From positions 25,746,733 to 25,810,732 of the forward strand of contig NC_058052.1 of the NCBI RefSeq assembly GCF_020085105.1: 64,000 bases of DNA. The letters run 5' to 3'. The notes below the pieces were generated by a model, which did no database searches, was not told the DNA's origin, and saw nothing but the letters and a program-made list of their open reading frames with translations. The position numbers and the translations under genes were made by a program. Every line of letters begins with the position of its first letter. Within the stretch, counting starts at the first letter, position 1. Origin of the DNA: Siniperca chuatsi. Its lineage: Eukaryota > Chordata > Actinopteri > Centrarchiformes > Sinipercidae. Below, in pieces: positions 39,301 to 50,900 of this stretch.

Positions 39301-42300
39301 ACCCCAGGCTAATTCACTTAATCAGCTTTTACAGTCTCTCACTCAGGAGACTTCTACATCAACAACCTCTTGAGCAGTGTTACCTTGATAAAATGTCCTT
39401 GTTTTTGAACGAGCAACTGTTCGGTTGCAGTTGTAATTGCATTTTGGAGGAAATCACACTGAGTACTAACTGGTAGGGTTCAATTTATAATATTAATTCA
39501 ATTTAACTCAATACACATATCCCCAATTTGGTGCAGGAAGACAGCACTCGTCTTGAATTGTTTCTATGCGAAAGCTGAATCTATCCGGTGCAGCTCTAAG
39601 GCAGCCTGTCTCCATCTTCAGTGACGTCACCAGGAGGAGTCCTGTGGCAGCCAATCAGAGCCCTGCTTCCTCATACAGCCGTCTCCTGCCTGCTGACGGG
39701 CCTGAGACTCTCCGTCCTGTCAGCACAGAGAGAGGGATGCCCTGCACGCTTGCTGACATCATCATCATCTTATCTTAAACACCAACTCTGAATAGTGGGA
39801 GCAGCACCTTCACTGACCCTGTGGGCTTTCTTATTATTAGTTTAAATTTAAAATACTGTCAGTTATTTTCTTTTTATTGTCCACAAGTATCAGTGGTTAG
39901 TTCATTCACAAATACTCACCAGCCAAATACACTTACAATACTGTAAAGTTATATTTATCTAGTGGGTGTCTGCGGATGAAATGATATGCTCATTATTCCT
40001 CTTAACATCTCATTCAAGTTAAAACGTGGTGCCTGAAGGGTTTGTCTCCTTATATTTAATAATTTATAAGGCCTTTCAATGCAAATTAAGATGAAAAATA
40101 AGGCCAATATTTCATCACTGTAAAACTGGAAAGATATTCTGCATGACTGGTTTAATTTCTCACCAGAGGAACAGCGCATAAAGAAATCACATCATCTGTA
40201 AGACTCATAATAGTTCATTTAAATTGTAAAATGCTATATTTAGTTGCATGCAAGAGTATTTAAGGTCTTCAATTTAGGTAGTATAACTTGCACCCTGTAA
40301 AAACACTTGTGAAGGCTTTATTACAGATACTGCTTAATAAAACTGCATAAATGTCAACTTACTATATGGGTTGTTCCGAAAAATGATTGGTACCGGCAAA
40401 CACTGTTTCTACTTATTCTTTTTCACTAAGGCCATGGCACTTCACACAACTGTCAAATTAGCAACAGAAAAACCATTTATCATTATTTTAATTTATTATT
40501 TGTAAGGGACCATGTGCAATAATGATAAATGTTGCCATGATCTATTAAAAGACAAATCATACTACATTCTTACAAAAATGCATATTGGTATCAACACATA
40601 AGCCATAGGGGGGAAAAATATATATTTTATACTAGTGTCTTTAAAAAGCCACATGCATCAATTAGTCCTACTTAATAATGTTGACAGTGAACTTAACTAT
40701 GACCTGCTTTGGTTAAGCTGTAGGTTTAGTACAATATACTGGTTGATATCAGTCTCTAGTGTAAGCGTTTGTAAGCTTCACTGGTAAACATTATTTTAAC
40801 ATTAGCCAAGTACACACAGGGCTTAATCAGCCGTAGTAGTTGGACATTAATGGCTGAATTGAATCCTGGTGACATGCATCAAAGCCCAGCAGCCATTAGG
40901 ATAACCGCAAAATACATCCTGGGGCGCAGCAGGCTAAAAATAGACTCGGCACTTCTCACAACAAGTGACTGTCTTTCAGGATGATGGGACATGTACTGTA
41001 GGCCTATACTATCCTCGCCATCACTACTGACTGCCACACCGCTGCTGGTGGAAAATATGAAACTATAACAATCATCAGCATCATCATCATGGTAATTATA
41101 GACCCAAAGCAATCACTGTTATCATCCTACTATCAACAATCGGGATCATAAAGGGAAATGACTATCACTTTCATGGCCGGGAGGAGCTTATAACCTCTGT
41201 GTCCTTTCACATAATATCAAATCAATGGCTTGCTTTGAATGCATTTGCTCTTTTTGGCTCCGTATGTTGGGAAGTTATGCCTTCCTGTAAAGCACTCAGT
41301 AAACTCTGCCTTTAGGTAAGGGTTTTATTACTACTGTTAATGTAGGTAATGACTCAACACAGAAGTCATTAGTTCCTATTATTAAGCTAAAGAACAAGAC
41401 ACATGTTGAACCACTCTAAAGCTGTACTCAACAGTTCTCCATCTGTAAGTGCTTTATTCAGGTTAATTGACTGATGCCTACTACCCTCCTTTTTCTTCAC
41501 ATGTCGCTCTGATTAGGGGTGGGAGTCACTTTAATGATACTGTACAAAGAGGCACCCTGATATGATAAAAAAGTAGCTGATATCATACCATACATTACCA
41601 AAGAAAACAATTGTGAAAACTGAAAACCACCATCAATTTTCTTAACTTCTCCTGGCTACAATTAATCTGTGTAAACAAAGAGGAAAACATCCGCCTAATT
41701 TTTTGAAAAAGCAGTAATCAATACACTATTTTATTCACTGCAGTATCAACTGTTTCAGTTTCACTGAATTTTATAGATAAGAGAGTTGTCTCTTAAAAAG
41801 GGACATATTTTATATTTATATTAAACATATTTTTCCTCATACCTGTAGCGCTATTCATTCATCTAGATTGTTTTGGTGTGAGTTGCCGAGTTTTGGAGAT
41901 ATTGGCCGTAGAGATGTCTGCATTTTTTTGAATATAATGGGACTATATGGCACTTGGCTTGTGGAGCTCAAAGCAGCAAAAAAATACATTTGAAAAACTC
42001 AACAGCAATGTCTGTTTCCAGAAATCATGATCGGTTACTCAAGATAATCCGCAGATTCGTTGTGAGCAGTTTCATGTAGGATCCATCAGTAGAAAGAAAA
42101 TAGTTCCTACATTAAACTGCTCACAACAAATCTGTGGATCTCTACGGTGGTCTTTGTAACACACAACAAAATGTACATGCGTGTGCCATTATTCTGATGA
42201 AACAGTCAGAATCTGGCAAAATGCTCAACTTTCAGAAACCAGAACAGCTGCTATATGTCTGCAGTAAAGGAAGAAAACATCTATGATAACGTCCGTCCGT

Positions 42301-43518
42301 CCGTCCCCCAGTCGGTGCAAGTTTATCAGAAAACTCAAGGCAGCAAATAGCTGTATTGATTATTTGTCTATCCTGTGGTACTGACTTGCAGGTTATCACT
42401 GCAGGAGGCTGGATTTGTGTCCATCTAGATGTTCCCATGCACATCATGACCATTACAGCTGTCTGCCTGTCTGATGGCTGTGAGCAAATGATGGCAACCT
42501 GAAGCACCGACACTGTGGTGACTGGTTAACATGCTGGGTTCTGGGTACAAATTTCCCTCTGAACCCTGAGATTATCATTAGCCAGCTTTTGCAACCCTGC
42601 TGGGTGGTGAATACAGTCACTGACAGGCTAACTGAGGACTTACATTGACCTGAAAAGCTTGTTTCCTCATATAACATCATTCTCACCAAGTAGGGGTCAT
42701 TTGATTAACACCAAGAGGTCCATTATCAGACACAACTCTGCCACCTCTGGCGAACAAACTGGTCATTAACAACGCTGAAGTTGCTCTACAGCCAGGCATT
42801 TATCATTAGTTTACATAATGTTTTCTCGTGTGGGAGATAAACAGAAAAACACCTTGCTCAATTATCGGACACCTTCCCAAATAACAGGTAGCGTGCCACA
42901 ATTTCTCCGTCATTCAAAGAGTCCCTCATTCATTTACAGCCTAAATGTAAAACAGTCAAAAGGAAAACGTCATCTGCCATGATATTGCACATATTTCACA
43001 TCTGTAAGTGAAACGGTTTGTGGGCTAGGCAATGGAGGGGAACAGATTATATAGGGGTAACAGAATTTGCACGACACCTGTCGTCGCGGACATCTAGGAG
43101 ACAATATATACTATTATTTTACTTTTCACAACACGTCTTGCAATGCCATCGTTTATGGCCTTTTACACTATAATTGCGGGGAAAATACAACTAACCGCGG
43201 CCACACACTAACTCATCCAGCGACGGTTTAAGCGGTTGGCCGATTTCTGTTAGCAAAGACTATACGAAGTTTGTACGATGTAATTAGCGTGTATCGTTAC
43301 AAAAAAATCGGTATTTAAATCGGTCGGTTTGGTGTTGGTCGAAAGTCACAGTCAGATTTTGTGGGCAAAGGGGAATCACAGGGTCGTGTCCGATAACGCC
43401 CGGTGTCCGATAATGGGTGCATGTAAGTTGTATTTACCTGTAACGGGAAAGAGGCGCTCTTGTTGCCCACATATCCCCGGACTACATGGCTCTGTATGGA
43501 CAGAACACGGCACTCCAT
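21892..43518 (-). CDS. pdxk: Pyridoxal kinase (11 coding exons)
   Basis: This cytosolic ribokinase-fold enzyme phosphorylates pyridoxal, pyridoxine and pyridoxamine with ATP in the vitamin B6 salvage pathway. Minus-strand coding exons: 43518-43438, 35163-35109, 28766-28662, 28097-28014, 26360-26326, 25859-25774, 24616-24571, 24406-24295, 24191-24055, 23184-23118 and 21998-21892. The 915 nt give 304 aa (human 312) with all phases consistent. Landmarks: [19 protein letters not shown] at the N-terminus, VCDPVLGD at 109-116, [12 protein letters not shown] at 138-149, VVITSSDLP, and [19 protein letters not shown] at 220-238 with the catalytic Asp at 229. The C-terminus is QLELRMVQS...IEDPAIV. The start has a near-ideal Kozak context (CACCATGG). 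The loop after VCDPVLGD is four residues shorter than in human. Confidence 0.97.
22575..22668. repeat. Perfect 32-bp inverted repeat (hairpin)
   Basis: The arm 22575-22606 (starts ACGCTCAGTGTTATGCAGTT) is the exact reverse complement of 22637-22668, with a 30-base spacer. Allowing one mismatch, the arms extend by about nine A/T-rich bases (TAAAAATAC). It lies in the last pdxk intron. A young foldback MITE is the simplest reading. Confidence 0.95.
26247..26271. repeat. (AC)n microsatellite
   Basis: An AC run lies just downstream, on the minus strand, of the 35-nt pdxk exon at 26360-26326. A second run, 26622-26651, lies on its other side, and further CA-rich tracts lie at 26060-26130. Confidence 0.9.
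27100..27480. mobile_element. Interspersed MITE-like repeat, copy 1
   Basis: GTGAACATAATGGAGCATCG and AGCAGCTAAAGAGCC have a reverse-complement counterpart at 35560-35620, and the surroundings also align. This defines a family with one copy in each of two pdxk introns, in opposite orientation. Confidence 0.6.
28108..28129. repeat. (AC)n microsatellite
   Basis: A short AC run lies about 10 bases upstream, on the minus strand, of the acceptor of the pdxk exon at 28097. Confidence 0.9.
29215..29605. repeat. Fish interspersed repeat with GGCGGTAACACACCAGGAT
   Basis: It runs from TTCCCTGTGGAGTGTTTGAC to ATGGCACCTTTAAG. The internal block CAGGTGGCGGTAACACACCA followed by an AAGAAGAAG run is a pattern I know from other teleost intergenic repeats. 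The open frames in it are incidental. Confidence 0.45.
29671..30028. mobile_element. Complete MITE with GGTCCAGTGTGTAGG terminal inverted repeats
   Basis: The left end TAAAGGACCAGTGTGTAGGA and the right end, read in reverse, TAAAGGTCCAGTGTGTAAGA are near-perfect inverted repeats bounding 358 bases. The internal sequence matches 8219-8586. It lies in pdxk intron 2 and carries no gene. Confidence 0.9.
30249..30312. repeat. (GT)n(GA)n compound microsatellite
   Basis: A GT run broken by one TTT is followed by a GA run. It lies in pdxk intron 2. Confidence 0.9.
32310..32640. mobile_element. Interspersed repeat (GAGGTGCTCAAAGCAACAAA family), copy 1
   Basis: TGCTCAAAGCAACAAAACGA, GAAAATAGTTTCCAAAG and CACAGCAAGTCTGTGGAT have counterparts in the same order at 41820-42160. 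It is intronic in pdxk. Confidence 0.6.
34440..34756. mobile_element. MITE-like repeat ending GGTGAAGTGCCCCTTTAA
   Basis: The segment from TACTTTAGGGATTTAGTGC to AATCGGTGAAGTGCCCCTTT has the internal layout of a common fish MITE (CTCATGAGGAGTAAACTAAT near the right end). It is in pdxk intron 2. Confidence 0.55.
35385..35760. mobile_element. Interspersed MITE-like repeat, copy 2 (reverse orientation)
   Basis: CTCTTTAGCAGCTAAATGCT followed by CCACTATGTTCACC is the reverse complement of the 27390 block apart from a few substitutions. It lies in pdxk intron 1. Confidence 0.6.
36040..36482 (+). mobile_element. Retroposon 3' end with A tail
   Basis: AT-rich sequence ends in GGCCAATAAAGCTGATTCTG followed directly by 12 A residues, the structure left by target-primed reverse transcription. 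The 103-codon open frame inside has no recognisable domain and is probably chance. It lies in pdxk intron 1. Confidence 0.55.
38452..38875. mobile_element. Fish interspersed repeat (GCTGATGTTTAGCAGGTATAA family)
   Basis: AATGCTGATGTTTAGCAGGT, CATGTTCACCATCTTAGTTT, GCTGAGGCTGATGGGAATGT and CGATGGCACTAGAGGAAAAA occur in the order typical of a widespread teleost repeat. It is in pdxk intron 1 and carries no gene. Confidence 0.65.
39480..41780. other. pdxk intron 1, no feature recognised
   Basis: This is AT-rich intronic sequence. I see no splice-bounded open frame, no long repeat and only a short ATCATC run near 41075. The GC-richer patch at 39590-39770 (ATCTTCAGTGACGTCACCAG) contains a CRE-like TGACGTCA but no other promoter sign. 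Confidence 0.5.
41795..42200. mobile_element. Interspersed repeat (GCTCAAAGCAGCAAAA family), copy 2
   Basis: GTGGAGCTCAAAGCAGCAAA, GAAAATAGTTCCTACATTAA and CACAACAAATCTGTGGATCT parallel the 32310-32640 copy. It is in pdxk intron 1. Confidence 0.6.
42291..42308. repeat. (GTCC)n short tandem repeat
   Basis: About four GTCC units occur in a row, followed by a C run. Confidence 0.8.
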
Positions 43519-44075
43519 GGTGACTCCCGGTCAGCCGAGGAGGGATGCAGATAATCCGTTACTTCAACGAGAGTCACGTCTACACATAACAATACGAAAA
43601 ACAAAATTGAAATACAACGACGCCAGTTAGTAAGAATAAGCGTTAGCTAGCTAGCTAACCAGCTGTGTGTCACACGCAGGATGGCGGTTGTGTGTGTGTG
43701 AGCCTGCGAGCGCGTGTTGTGGTTGTAACGGGTGATGTGCAGTGAGCGTGTGACGGGGGCAGACAGAGAGAGAGAGCGAGCGACCCCACGCGCGGACACA
43801 CACACACACACACACACGCAGAAAAACAGCGGGAGTCGGCTTAGCAACGACTGTTAAAGGTGTTGTTAGTGTTGTCGTTAACGTTTAGCTAACTGAGAAT
43901 AAAATTTAAAAAAAGTGTCACGAGCTGACTAGACAACCGAGGGGTCGCGTGCAGCTACATTAACACTGAAGGACAAAACACACGCGCGCGAGAGCACGCA
44001 CGCCGGTATTCTTCGCAGGCAATCTGAGTGACCGCCTAAACCGTATGACGTCACCGCAGGGCCACTAATAGCGCA
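43440..44075 (-). promoter_or_regulatory. pdxk: pdxk CpG-rich promoter and 5' UTR region
   Basis: The density of CpG (GCGAGCGCGTG, GAGCGAGCGACC, CACGCGCGCGAG, ACGCACGCCGG) is far above that of the rest of the window and surrounds and precedes the pdxk ATG at 43518. AGCTAGCTAGC runs, a CA repeat at 43797-43818 and a TGACGTCA CRE-like site at 44046-44053 are included. No TATA box is evident. The next gene on this strand ends about 0.9 kb further upstream, so this promoter serves pdxk alone. Confidence 0.7.
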
Positions 44076-44490
44076 TCCTGATCCTGATCAACACAGCTGG
44101 AATTGAATAAATGTGAATGACAACTATCTAATATTTTGTTCTATTATATTCTGCCACTCCACTTTGCATAGCCGATGTATTTTAGAAAATATTTAACATA
44201 GATTTATAACTCAGGTGTGTCTTTTCGCTGCCAAAATAAAAGACAAACAAAAAAACTAAAATTAAATGAAATCTTTTAGGCTGTAGTTTGGTACTGCGCT
44301 CAGTTTTTACCCCGGTGTGTGTATGTGTGTGTCTGCGGTTGTGACTCACACCATCTCTATCAGAGTCGTGACTGAGGGGGGATTTGACTTGGCAAAGACT
44401 GCCTCTGTCACCACACAACACAGCCAGAAGTGATGGAGAGAGACAGAGGACACGGAGTGCATGTACAGACAAATATAACCTGCTCACAAT

Positions 44491-44522
44491 TTTATCTTAC
44501 CTGCAAATGCAGGTAAGATAAA
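44491..44522. repeat. 15-bp palindrome with mirrored splice-donor-like cores
   Basis: TTTATCTTACCTGCA and TGCAGGTAAGATAAA are separated by two A residues. Both strands therefore read GCAGGTAAGATAAA, a strong donor consensus. The position is between pdxk and the F6-like gene. Confidence 0.9.
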
Positions 44523-44801
44523 GAAATGACAGAAAGAGGGAGCGTGTGAGGCATTGAAACAGAGAGAGGTAGACAGAGATAAACTAAGCCAAATAGAGAT
44601 GTTGAACTGACAGCGCCACCTGCTGTTCATTCAGGCCTTGACTGCTCTATGTGATGCTTTAATTGCATTTCACACACACACACACACATCCTGAACATCA
44701 GAGAACACGAGACTTTTTAAAGTGCTGCTTTAGTAAAATTAATTTGGTGCTATCATTATTACACAGTACAAACAAACAGCCAAGGATACATTTCCCCTTA
44801 T

Positions 44802-44807
44802 TTTAAT
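44802..44807 (-). terminator. Candidate poly(A) signal ATTAAA for the F6-like gene
   Basis: The minus strand reads CCATTAAAATAAGG about 165 bases after the stop codon at 44969. ATTAAA is the commonest variant poly(A) hexamer. A second ATTAAA occurs near 44660. Confidence 0.4.
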
Positions 44808-44968
44808 GGCAGATCACCCAAATCACCCCTATGCTTCTTCTTCTCTCCCTCTCTCTGTTCTCCCATGTAGTAAAATGAGGAGGTAATGGGGGAGGACGTC
44901 AGAGAGGACAGGCAAACGGAGAAGAGGTATACGAATGGGCATGAAGAGTAGGAGGTAGGCGTCATGGA

Positions 44969-47900
44969 TCATTTGGAGTCCTGGTCCATTTTGGGCTCTA
45001 AAGAGAAAACAGCAGAAGTAATTTGCTGTATATTTGTATATTTATTTACTGTATTTATTTTTATTTTGTCACTGTACATATTTTAATGAGTCTGTGCAAT
45101 GAAAAATGCCAATTAATCAGCTGTAGTGCTATAGAGCTGAAACATGTTCCAGAGGGAGAAATACAATTCATAACCACCGTAAGGAATTGGATTATCAGCC
45201 ATAAGGTATTATCAGAATCAGAAATACTTTATTGATCCCCGAGGGGAAACTCCTTCGTTGCAGCTGCTCACTGTCACGTCAGTGCACACAGGAATAGAAG
45301 TACTAATAGAAATAATAATAAAATAAGTGCCCAAACAAGGCAGATGAAGCAATATGTCATTGTGATGTCTTTAAAAAAAATTATGCTTTTTTTTCTCGCA
45401 TCCCTACTGAAAAACTACACTACGCACTAATCCAACAGCAAGTTCATCAATCAAATTCGTTATGTTGCCATGGAGATCTTAAACGCTCCAAAATTGCTCC
45501 ATCAGACATGATGTGCTTCTTGGGGACAGACTTGTTATTAGAGCCCGATTGATACTGGATTTTTGAGGCCAATACCAATCAATATTTGAGAGTTTACAAA
45601 ATCAGATAATATATTTTCTGATAATCGTTTTTTTAAGCATACAGTAAACAAACACTTTCGGTAAGGATTCCCTAAATTTGGTGATTAAAGAATTGTGACA
45701 AAGATATTTACTGAGCAGGACATTTTACAGTGTCAGCGCTCTCTGTCGACACAATTCATTATCTTCTAAAACATATATTTGGTATTTCTGTACTGCAACT
45801 TCTTGTTACATATTGGCCGACATTATATTAATATATAATATAATAATAATAATAGTGTGATAAGCTAATTATCCTTTGGGCACTACTTGTTATTGATGAT
45901 GACTGATAAGAAGTTCATCTTGTCAGCATAGATATTGTATCTCTAAAAAACACAATGTTCTCTTTTGTTCTGCATTTCAATTCTATCTTTTCTATCAGTT
46001 GAATCGTCACCTCGTAAATACTGGCTGCTTGGTTCAGTTGAAGGCTTTTAATGACATTATGGAGGGATTTTCCAGAATATTTTTGAAGCAAACGAAAGGA
46101 GGATATTTACTTCCAGAATCTGCGGCTGATACAGCTCTTTATGCAATGTCGTGTTTAAAGTCATAAGAACTCTGCGACCGAATCTCTCATCTCTCCATCG
46201 CTCTCTCACCGGTGAAGGTGAACTCAGGGAAGCTGCTCAGGTCTCCTCCTCCATAAAGTCTCTGGAGCTTAGCTGTCTCCTCTGACAGGTATTTTTTGTA
46301 ATCCGGCTCTGCCTCCAACAGTCCTCCATTCAACCTTAGAAAAGGAGAGGAGATAGAAGATGGGGGAAATTAAAACAGAAATGGTCCATGTCTCCCCCAC
46401 ATTACATCTCGACATTAGTTTCCCTCCAGTATTCCTCCTTAAACTGTTTTTCTCTTGTTGTTATCATAGGGCTCCTTCTGTGCAAAATTTGGAAACTGTG
46501 CCTCCAGCCGTATTTTTTACAGCTACTGTATACATAAGTGGATAGACCATGTGATAAAATTATTTATTTAACCTTTATATAACCAGGAAATCTCTTGAGA
46601 TACATGAGACGGACCTGGCTAAAATTGCCAGTAATGAACACGAGACGACTCAAAGTCACATGAGTCAAATTTGAACATTTAGCACAATAAAACAGAACCT
46701 GAAAGACATGATAGAAACTAAATCCTTTCCTATTTAAAACAGTTACATTCCACACAAATAGAAGCTCTATTTTAAATCTCTTTCTATTACCAACAGCCTT
46801 CAGAAGCTTGTGTCATTCAAAGCCTACGTATTAATAAATGACTGAAGGCCCTTAAAGAAATTGTTAAACATTTTGGGAAATTCGCTGTCTTTTCGAGAGT
46901 TAGATGGGAAGATCAATACCACTCTCATGTCTGTGCGTTAATGACATCCCGAAATGTTGAACTATTCCTCTAAGAAGCCAAGCCATATGGAAATTAATAG
47001 CCTGTCTTTTGGTTGTTCAGGGGCGGTCCAGCAGCATGGGACCTCCAAAGGAGTTTTCCTATTTGAATATGATAGGAAACCTGTTTTATCTCTCTACCTG
47101 CGCATGTTGTCGTATTCTCTGATCTTCTCCAGGAAGAGTCTCTGTACTGGATCTAAATCTGAAAAACACATGAAAACAATACTATTTAAACCCAACCCTA
47201 TCACCAGACAACGTTGATATTAGACAGTTCTGCAAAAGTCCAAATTCTGTTTGGTGATGACGTTTTTAAAGTTATTTATTTCTAAAATATCCATCCCTAG
47301 GAACTACGGTATGGTTAAGGTTAGAGAACAGTTATGGTTATAGCTAATAAAGTATGTTTATGATATAGTTAAAGTTAGGCAACTAAAACACTTGGATACA
47401 GTTATGGCCTCAGTATGCTTAAAACAACGTGCTTGTTCGCCGAACAGCATCTGAAACCCCCTGCATCCGAAAAAAAATCTGTAATTTAATGAAACAGACA
47501 ATCCAACAGTCAGTGCTACACTACGGAGGGACTGTCTGAAAGGGTGTGCCATTATCCACATTTGAACAGTTATCACGTTGAGACTACAAAGACAAAGAGA
47601 GAGATCAGGGAGGCAGTGTGATGCAGCAGGTGGAGGCTGTGACGTCAGGCTTCAGAACAGGTATAATCACTTTTTTCCTTTTGATGAAGTCGACCTAGTT
47701 TGTTTCAAGCATGCTGAACCATTTAGGGAAAGATTGTGGTCACGGTTAAAAAAGCAAACATTATTTGTTGGTCTTCTTGTGAGAAGGTTGGATATGCTAC
47801 ACGCCCATCCACCAACCCAATCTTACTGTACACCTCCCTGCCTGAACATCACACTACGTCCAGCAGTGGCACTGAGTACTGGTACTGGCCGTAATTCATG

Positions 47901-50900
47901 TGCGGCAGAATTGTCCGTTATAACCTGTGACTGTGTACGTATCTGCATGTGTCTGTAAGTGTCACCATCTTCCTTCCCCAAGGCTTCAGTCTGTGCTCCC
48001 TCCTCCTCCTCCTGTCCCGGCGGCACATCCTTCAGAACGGGAGAAGCTGGAAAGTCATCTGTCTCTGCAGCCGCTTTATCAACGTCGACTGACCCAGCGG
48101 CAACCGTTGCTGTGGTAACAACCCCAGAAACAGGACAGATGAGGGTCTGCAGGACAAGAGCTGATTCCACTTTCTAAAGCATCTACTGCCTCACCAACTT
48201 TGGTTTTAGTTAAAATCTCCTTGACAGCTGAACAAAATACTTTCTGCTCTGTTCGCATCTCCTCTGATGATGACACATTCATTTCTTAAGTGAATTCATC
48301 ATCGGAGAATTTAAAGGAATATTACAACATTTTGCGAAATACGCTTATTAGCTTTCTTGCAGAGAGCTAGGAGACGATTAGCCTCATTTAAAGACTGGAA
48401 TCAGGGGGAAACAGCTAGCCTGGCTCTCTCCAAAGTTTGAAAATCCACATACTAACACCTCTAAACCTCACAAGTTAACACATTGCATCTAGTTTGTTTA
48501 ATTCTTACAAACAGAAATGTAAAAATGACACGGTGGGACAATTTCTTGGTGAATATCAATTTATCCATCCCCCCAGTACGTCACCGCGGGTGGCCAACTG
48601 CACAGCAGTTATGTGCATGTAATTCCCCATAAAACTACAAACTGTCATTTTTACATTTCTGTTCTGTGTACGGATCAAAGAATGAGAAATAACATGTTAA
48701 TTAGTGGGCTTTAGGGCTGCTGGTAGGCCTATTTTCGAACTTTGGACTGAGCCAGGCTACCGTTTTCCCATGCTTCCAGTCTTTATGCTAAGCTAAGCTA
48801 ATCTCCTCCCGACTCTAACTCCATAATTCTTAGCAAGAAAGCAAATAAATGTATTTCAAAATGTTAAACTATTCCTTTAAATCAGCATGCCTTGCCTTTG
48901 CTTAATGTCCTAATGTCTCTTCACTACTAACAGGAGTCAAACTCACCATCCAAAATATTCGCTCTCACAAGCTCCTGACCTATTGGGTCTTGTGTTACCC
49001 CCGTTACATGTCCAGGAACAGAAAAGAGCAGCTCCTCCATCAGTGTGTCTGCCTGCAGAGCTTCAGACAGAGCGTCACCTTCAGCCAGAGACAGAAACTC
49101 GATCTTCAGAGCTTCAGTCGTCTCTTCAGACGCTACCCCATCCTCTACCTCCATTCCCTTCTCTCCAGCAAGAATTTCAGCTTCTTTCTCCAGATAATCC
49201 GTGGTTTCACTCAGAGACTCGTTCTCCAGAGTTCCCAAGGAGGCCTCAACTTCGGCCAAAGTCACAGACTCAAGAGTCATGGCCTCCAAGACACTCCCTT
49301 CCTTCTCTCCGGACTCTTTTTCTGCTTCCTGACCAATCGCTTCATCCTGTCGCCCCAGTTTCTGGTCAACGAGTAAAGTGTCGGGCGGCTGCCTCGGTCC
49401 TTGCTCAGAACCAAACATGGCCTCTAAAATAACAGATGTCTCAGCTTTTATTGCATCGTTGGCTTCAGAGATAGACTCTAGTGTTAAAATTTCAGCCTCT
49501 GTTGTGCCCTCAAAAACAGAAACATCTTCTATTGTGGTCTCAACTTCCATCTTCTCCTCTTTTGCTCTAACCTCAGCTTCTTTCTCAAGTGCATTCCTTG
49601 TTTCTAGCAGAATTTCGTTTTCAAGACCTCCAACTTCAGCCTTCACTTTTGCTAAAGTTATCGATTCCATGGCTTCTGCGTCGGTTGCCTTCTCCTCCAT
49701 CTGCAAAGAGTCTCCATTTGCTCCTGCAGGTGGATCAGAGGCTGAACTTGTTCTCAGCGTGCCAGGAGTTTTGGGAAGCACTGCAGGAACATGACGGAGA
49801 AGCTCTTTCACCAGCGTGCCACTGTCTCCTTCTAACTCTTGAAGATCTTCAGACAGAGAGTCCCACTTTGATAGAACTTGAGTTAAAATTTCACTCTCGT
49901 CTTGACTCGAATTCTCAGTTTCAGCTGCAGCTTTGGATTCGGCCCCAGTCCCCGTCTGGTCTAACAGCTCCTGGAGTTGTATTTCTGCTTTTTCATCGAA
50001 ATCAGATTTTGTCTGGACGAGCTCGTCAGTTTTTAAAGACTCCGCCAGAACCTTAACTTCACGGAGTGTCCCAGACTCTAAAGTCATTTGTTCAGGCTTG
50101 TTCACTCCCTCCTCCACAGCGACACTTCCTGAGGATGATTCTACTTCGTTTTTCAAAGGCAAGGGTGCAGATTCTTGTGCATTTTGGCTTAAGGCAGTGT
50201 GTGAGAGGTTGTCAGCTGCTTCATTTTCTATTGTAGGATCTATTGTACCTTCAGAAACAGCAGCTCTGCTCTCTATAGGAGAGGTGCTGGTCTCTACTGC
50301 TGGTTCTATTGTAGTTTCTATTAAGGGTTCTTCTTCAGCAGTGTGCGAGAGGTTAACAGGACCTGAGCCTGTGCTGTTGGTTTGTACTGCTTGAACTGGA
50401 GCATCTACTGTTGCATCTACTGTAGGCTCGACTGCACATTCAACAACAGCAGCTCTACTCTCTAGTGTTTCCAGAGGAGAGGTTCTGGCCTCTACTGATG
50501 TTTCTACTGTAGTTTCTAATAAGGGTTCTACTGTTGCAGTGTGTGAGATGCCAACCACTCCTGAGTCTGTGCTTTTGGTTTGTACTTTTTGAGCTGCTAT
50601 ATCTACTGTGACGTCTATCGTAGGCTCTACTGGACCCTCACCAATAGCAGCTCTAGTTTCTAGTGTTTCTGTGGGAAAATGGCTGGCTTCTACTGGTGAT
50701 TCTATTGTAGTTTCTATTAAGGGTTCTTCTTTGGCAGAGTGTGAGACATCAGCCACTCCTGAGTCTGTGCCTTTGGTTTGTACTTCTTCAGCTGGAGCAT
50801 CTACTGTATGCTCTACTGGACCTTCAACAACAGCAGCTCTAACTTCTAGTGTTTCCACAGGAGACAGGCTAGGCTCTACTGGTGATTCTGTTGTAGTTTC

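Noticed and set aside
39600..39780. Possible second promoter or first exon in pdxk intron 1
   Set aside because: A GC-richer patch with a CRE-like TGACGTCA is suggestive, but there is no CpG cluster or in-phase donor.
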